A DNA stretch of 64,000 nucleotides, taken from contig NC_092577.1 in NCBI RefSeq assembly GCF_037975245.1, forward strand, positions 10,668,013 through 10,732,012, in the 5' to 3' direction. Shown in pieces: positions 60,503 through 64,000 of the stretch. The translations under genes were made by a program, and so were the position numbers. Every line of letters starts with the position of its first letter. Position 1 is the stretch's first letter. The notes under the pieces were generated by a model that was given only the letters and a program-made list of their open reading frames with translations, had not been told where the DNA came from and made no database searches. Origin of the DNA: Apostichopus japonicus. Its lineage: Eukaryota; Echinodermata; Holothuroidea; Aspidochirotida; Stichopodidae.

Positions 60503-60975
60503 TTATTTAGCACCAGTGCTTATATCTCCTGCTAATATCGTCACGAAAATGTATAAAACTATTAATAATCGGCCCTGACATGTGAATATCAATGAAGGTA
60601 GAAAAGATAAACAAGCTCTGACATCCTTTCATGTTAATTCAGGGTTATTTTATTTATTCAGCTGTTTCGTATTCTATTCGTCTTCGTGTTTTTTCTGATT
60701 CTGAGATAAATCCTGTTTTTACAGCAGTGTCACGCCTTCCGAGACCTTCCGTACTTACCAAGACAATTACTTCATCACGTAACTGATATTAAATGACAGA
60801 TACGCCTATGTGAACCATCGGACCTATAATTGTAAAGAACACTGTAGGTAGAAGTAACCTTTCACTGGTTGTTTACGCATTTATTGTGTAAACTTCTTTA
60901 ATTGTCGTTTCATATTTTTTGGGGCCAACCTTTGTCCATTAAAGTCTCCTCCTATCCGTCCTTTAAGAAATCCCC

Positions 60976-61075
60976 GTGCCGAAGACCTACGCCAACCGAC
61001 CTACGCCCCTACGCCAACCTACCTACGCCAACCTACCTACGCCAACCTACCTACGCCAACCTGAAGTAACGTACC
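60976..61075 (+). repeat. Tandem 'cctacgccaacctac' repeat
   Basis: Short units of 'ctacgccaac' recur about six times. Confidence 0.75.
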
Positions 61076-61233
61076 TACGCCATATTGACACAAACGCCCT
61101 CATTACTACATATGACCCTCCCACGACTACATCGAATACCTGTTCGTCAATGAAAGAAACTCTCACTCTAACCAAATAGAATTTATCCACTCGCACAAAA
61201 AGCTCATTCATAAAAAACGAACAGGAAGGGTGG

Positions 61234-61631
61234 CAGTGGCGGAGCGTCCATACAGTCAGAGGGGGCGGATGCCCCCCCCCCCCTGACGGACTCAAATGAA
61301 CTGCTGGCGCCCTTTTCAGCTTTTTACCACTTTTTACATATTCGCAATTATTGAATTTTTTATTGCGCTCTCATGTACCTATTGACATTTGTCACATTTT
61401 GTTGGTGTAATTTTCTGACAAAATGGCGATGACACCTATTTATTCTTTGTTTATTTGCAATTAGCAAGGCCCGGAAAGGGTCATTTCCGGCGATCTAGGG
61501 AGTATCTTTACTCAAAAAAATTATGTACGCTCCGCGCCAACCTGTGGTGGCGCTCCACTTATAAAGTGTCGAAAGCGCCCCTACAGACCATTCTCGCCCT
61601 TCCTGACCAATACCCTTTAGCTCCACCACTG
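61234..61631. mobile_element. hAT-type MITE (398 bp), sister of the 42.7-kb copy
   Basis: The termini CAGTGGCGGAGC and the complement CAGTGGTGGAGC match at 11 of 12. The flanks AAGGGTGG and AAGGGGGG match at 7 of 8. The interior follows the 42655 copy (gacggactcaaatg, ctggcgcccttttcagct, ctacagaccattct), with an extra ~70 bp in the middle. The core is at 61470-61568. Confidence 0.85.
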
Positions 61632-61639
61632 AAGGGGGG

Positions 61640-63829
61640 GGGGTGGGGAGAGAGAAATCCATTCTTTTGAAATGATGATATTGACAATGGAATATGAATA
61701 CACATGTATGGTTATGACTTGTATTGTGAAAAGTCACCCAAGATGCAGTCGGTCTGGACAAGAATAACCAAACAATTCGATCCACTCTGAACCCCAGAAA
61801 GCAAACACATACAAGGCTGACAAGTTTGGTTGCAAATAGTGTATTTTGTTAAACCGAGATTCTTGGATAAAAAACTGTTCAAAGCGCAAGACTATTTCAG
61901 ATGCAGGACAAGGATGCCTACTACTGTCTCGGCAACCCCCCCCCTCCCTTACCACCCACCCATCCCCTCACCCTTCCCACAATCATCTATCATAACGAAA
62001 AAACAGTAACTTGTGAATCAAATCAAATCAATATAACTGACTTGTCAAAACATTTAAAAGAAATAGAAGAAAACCAAGGAAAAGTACTGAAAAGTTTTAC
62101 AAACATTCGGTCTCTCGTGACCATAACATAGAACAGTCTTTACATCAGGAAACCCCCCACCCCAACCCCACAAAAAACTCCCATATAAGGAAACATTGTG
62201 CCATGAAAACGTCAACAATCCTCAAGTAATTGTTCATCCAAAACAGAAAGTTGAATTGCTGACAACTTCACAGCATAATCTTTAATTATTTCTTTCATTG
62301 CTTAATTGTTTGCTAACTATAAACAAGTTTCACTAGAATGACGTATTGTTCACTTCAATACCGGGTTCTTGAAATAGGGAGGGGTGGGTGGGAGGGGGAA
62401 AACCGTTGCTCCCTTCATTTCAGCATTTCCTGAAAACCGAGTCTGTTTACTGAGGCTATTACGCACGTTTGACAATTTGGCAGGAAATTTGCGATGTGAT
62501 CAAATGTCACGTTGTTATTGTAAAATGAATTTATGTCCTTAAACCACTTTTCAGTTAACAGGCAAATTAATATTTTACTTAAAACCTGCTACTTTATTCC
62601 CTCACCACCCCAATCCACCATCCCCCTCCCCCTTCCCCCCCCCCAAAAAAATTGATATAATGACGATTGATAAGTTTCTCATCAACTCTTTTGTTTCATA
62701 ATGAAAACTTGTATTTTTTATCAGTTTCTTGCTCACACTACCTGAACAAATAAATGAGTTTGTTACCCCCCAAAAATGTTTATCTTTGTTCACATTTCTA
62801 TGGCGCTTAAATCCTCCCAGAGGAAATCCTACAGACATGAGACAAACAAACACAGGGACAACCATAACATTTGAGAATCTCACTGTATTTATCAACACAT
62901 ACTTGTAGCAAGTAGCATACCCTAACACTGACATAAAAACAAAGGCAGAAAATGGAAACGTCCGGATCTGAACTTTCTTGTCGACTTAGAAAAGAAGTAT
63001 AACACACTATGAACCAGACTGGCGGTACTCCACACAGTAGAGTACACATTCACTGTACTTTGTACTCCTACTCTGGAGTTTGTACTTTGAACTTGTATTA
63101 CAGAAAGATCAGAATCTTTAACAATGACAGCGAAAACTCCCAATCCTCAAACAGAAAGAACTTTTTTCTTCCCCCTTTGGAAAAGACCGATGATTTGACA
63201 CAAACCATTTTAATCTCAGTTCATATTCCCTAGGATTTGATTTCCTGTTGCCTTCCAAACTGTTTTATTCAAATTAAAATAAGTCTCTTTTTTTCCATCG
63301 CCTGTATTTTCTTCAACATTCACTTAGGCAAACAACTCCATCAACCGTGAATTGATTGAGTTTTTTTGTACCCCTTAAGTTTTAAAAGTCACTGTAATTA
63401 CCACACTTCTACTCAAACTCTTCTTCGACCGTGTTTTCACGAAAATTGCTACCCTTTGGTTGTCCTTCCTTTGGACAAATCCTCCCCCCACCCCCTGAAA
63501 AAATCTTTTGAAGTTAACCCAACATTTCCATTCTTATCACAATAAATTATCAAGAAATTTTACGATTTTTTTTAGGCATATAAAATTCTCCACAAAACGT
63601 TTCCTAAATTGATTACACTGGAAACCTGTCTTTCCTAAAACCAAACACAGGGTTTCTTGCTCTCAAATCAGCCTTCTTCATTATCATCTGTAGCAATCAA
63701 TTGTTTCTTACAAGTTGCACAAACTTCCCGATTTCTTCCAGTAAATGTTACATAACTTGTATCTCCATTCAATAACTCCTTCCCATTTCCTCTACGTTTT
63801 TTGCTTTTGGGGTTTCATGAAGACAACTC
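61640..63829. other. Intergenic, AT-rich, no gene recognised
   Basis: Short ORFs on both strands lack recognisable motifs. C-rich tracts occur at 61937, 62150 and 62620-62643. Confidence 0.5.
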
Positions 63830-64000
63830 TAACCTCTTCCTTTAATAACACTGTTATTACAAGAATCATTCTCTCCTGTTCCTTTAATAACAGTTATTAC
63901 AGGAATCATTCTCTCCTGTTCCTTTAGTAACACTGTTATTACAGGAATCATTCTCTCCGATTCCTTTAACAACACTGTTACAACAGGAATCATTCTCTCC
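63830..64000 (+). repeat. ~48-bp tandem repeat reaching the window end
   Basis: Units 'cctttaataacactgttatt' plus 'acaggaatcattctctcc' occur about four times and continue beyond the window. Each unit contains the palindrome taataacactgttatta or a variant. Confidence 0.85.

Overview
This is a gene-poor, transposon-rich stretch of a eukaryotic (animal) genome. I place it in a marine invertebrate, most likely a deuterostome such as an echinoderm. Spliced genes with short exons and long introns, (AT)n microsatellites, Kolobok and hAT DNA transposons, Penelope-like elements and Gypsy remnants support an animal. The repeated word 'taggcctac' and repeats carrying 'tgacctttgacctcc' look echinoderm-like to me, but that is an impression and was not tested. 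There is no operon structure, rRNA or CRISPR array.

Two host genes are well supported. (1) A minus-strand gene of two coding exons (10362-10140 and 5113-4029, intron of about 5.0 kb) encodes a predicted 435-residue seven-pass membrane protein of the gustatory-receptor-like type. The splice sites and intron phase agree. The intron holds at least three DNA transposons. (2) A plus-strand gene at 32707-33927 encodes a 406-residue secreted leucine-rich-repeat protein with N- and C-terminal cysteine caps, a Thr-rich stalk and a GPI-type tail. Upstream exons of gene 2 are probably non-coding. The two genes are unrelated.

Layout. 1-3.7 kb: Kolobok/T2-type MITEs (TTAA target duplications). 4-10.4 kb: receptor gene, with hAT elements in its intron. 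11-13 kb: broken Gypsy retrotransposon with pieces in both orientations. 13-17 kb: hAT and Harbinger-like MITEs. 17.8-23.2 kb: a satellite-like block with an AT palindrome, a tRNA-derived SINE, an 85-bp minisatellite, a 96/97-bp satellite and a 672-bp TIR element built of 105-bp repeats. 22-28.3 kb: more Kolobok elements, one carrying a THAP-domain remnant. 29-42 kb: mainly unique, AT-rich DNA around the LRR gene. 42.3-43.3 kb: a nested pair of hAT MITEs. 49.6-59.4 kb: a remarkable transposon nest. 60.3 kb: a 166-bp palindrome. 61.2 kb: another hAT MITE.

The most unusual material is the hAT complex. At least nine insertions share a ~100-bp core (containing gcgccaaccgatggtggcgc) although they carry different terminal inverted repeats. 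Most complete copies have exact or near-exact 8-bp target duplications. At 53131-59338 a 6.2-kb hAT insertion with a perfect duplication (CATACGAG) and an in-window empty-site paralogue at ~37150 contains a 3.9-kb hAT-ended composite. That composite encloses two inverted ~600-bp MITEs around a LINE reverse-transcriptase fragment. The 6.2-kb unit also contains a separate 1.0-kb hAT. A 188-bp structured insert at 50674-50861 begins with a U2-snRNA-like 5' domain and is flanked by 8-bp direct repeats.
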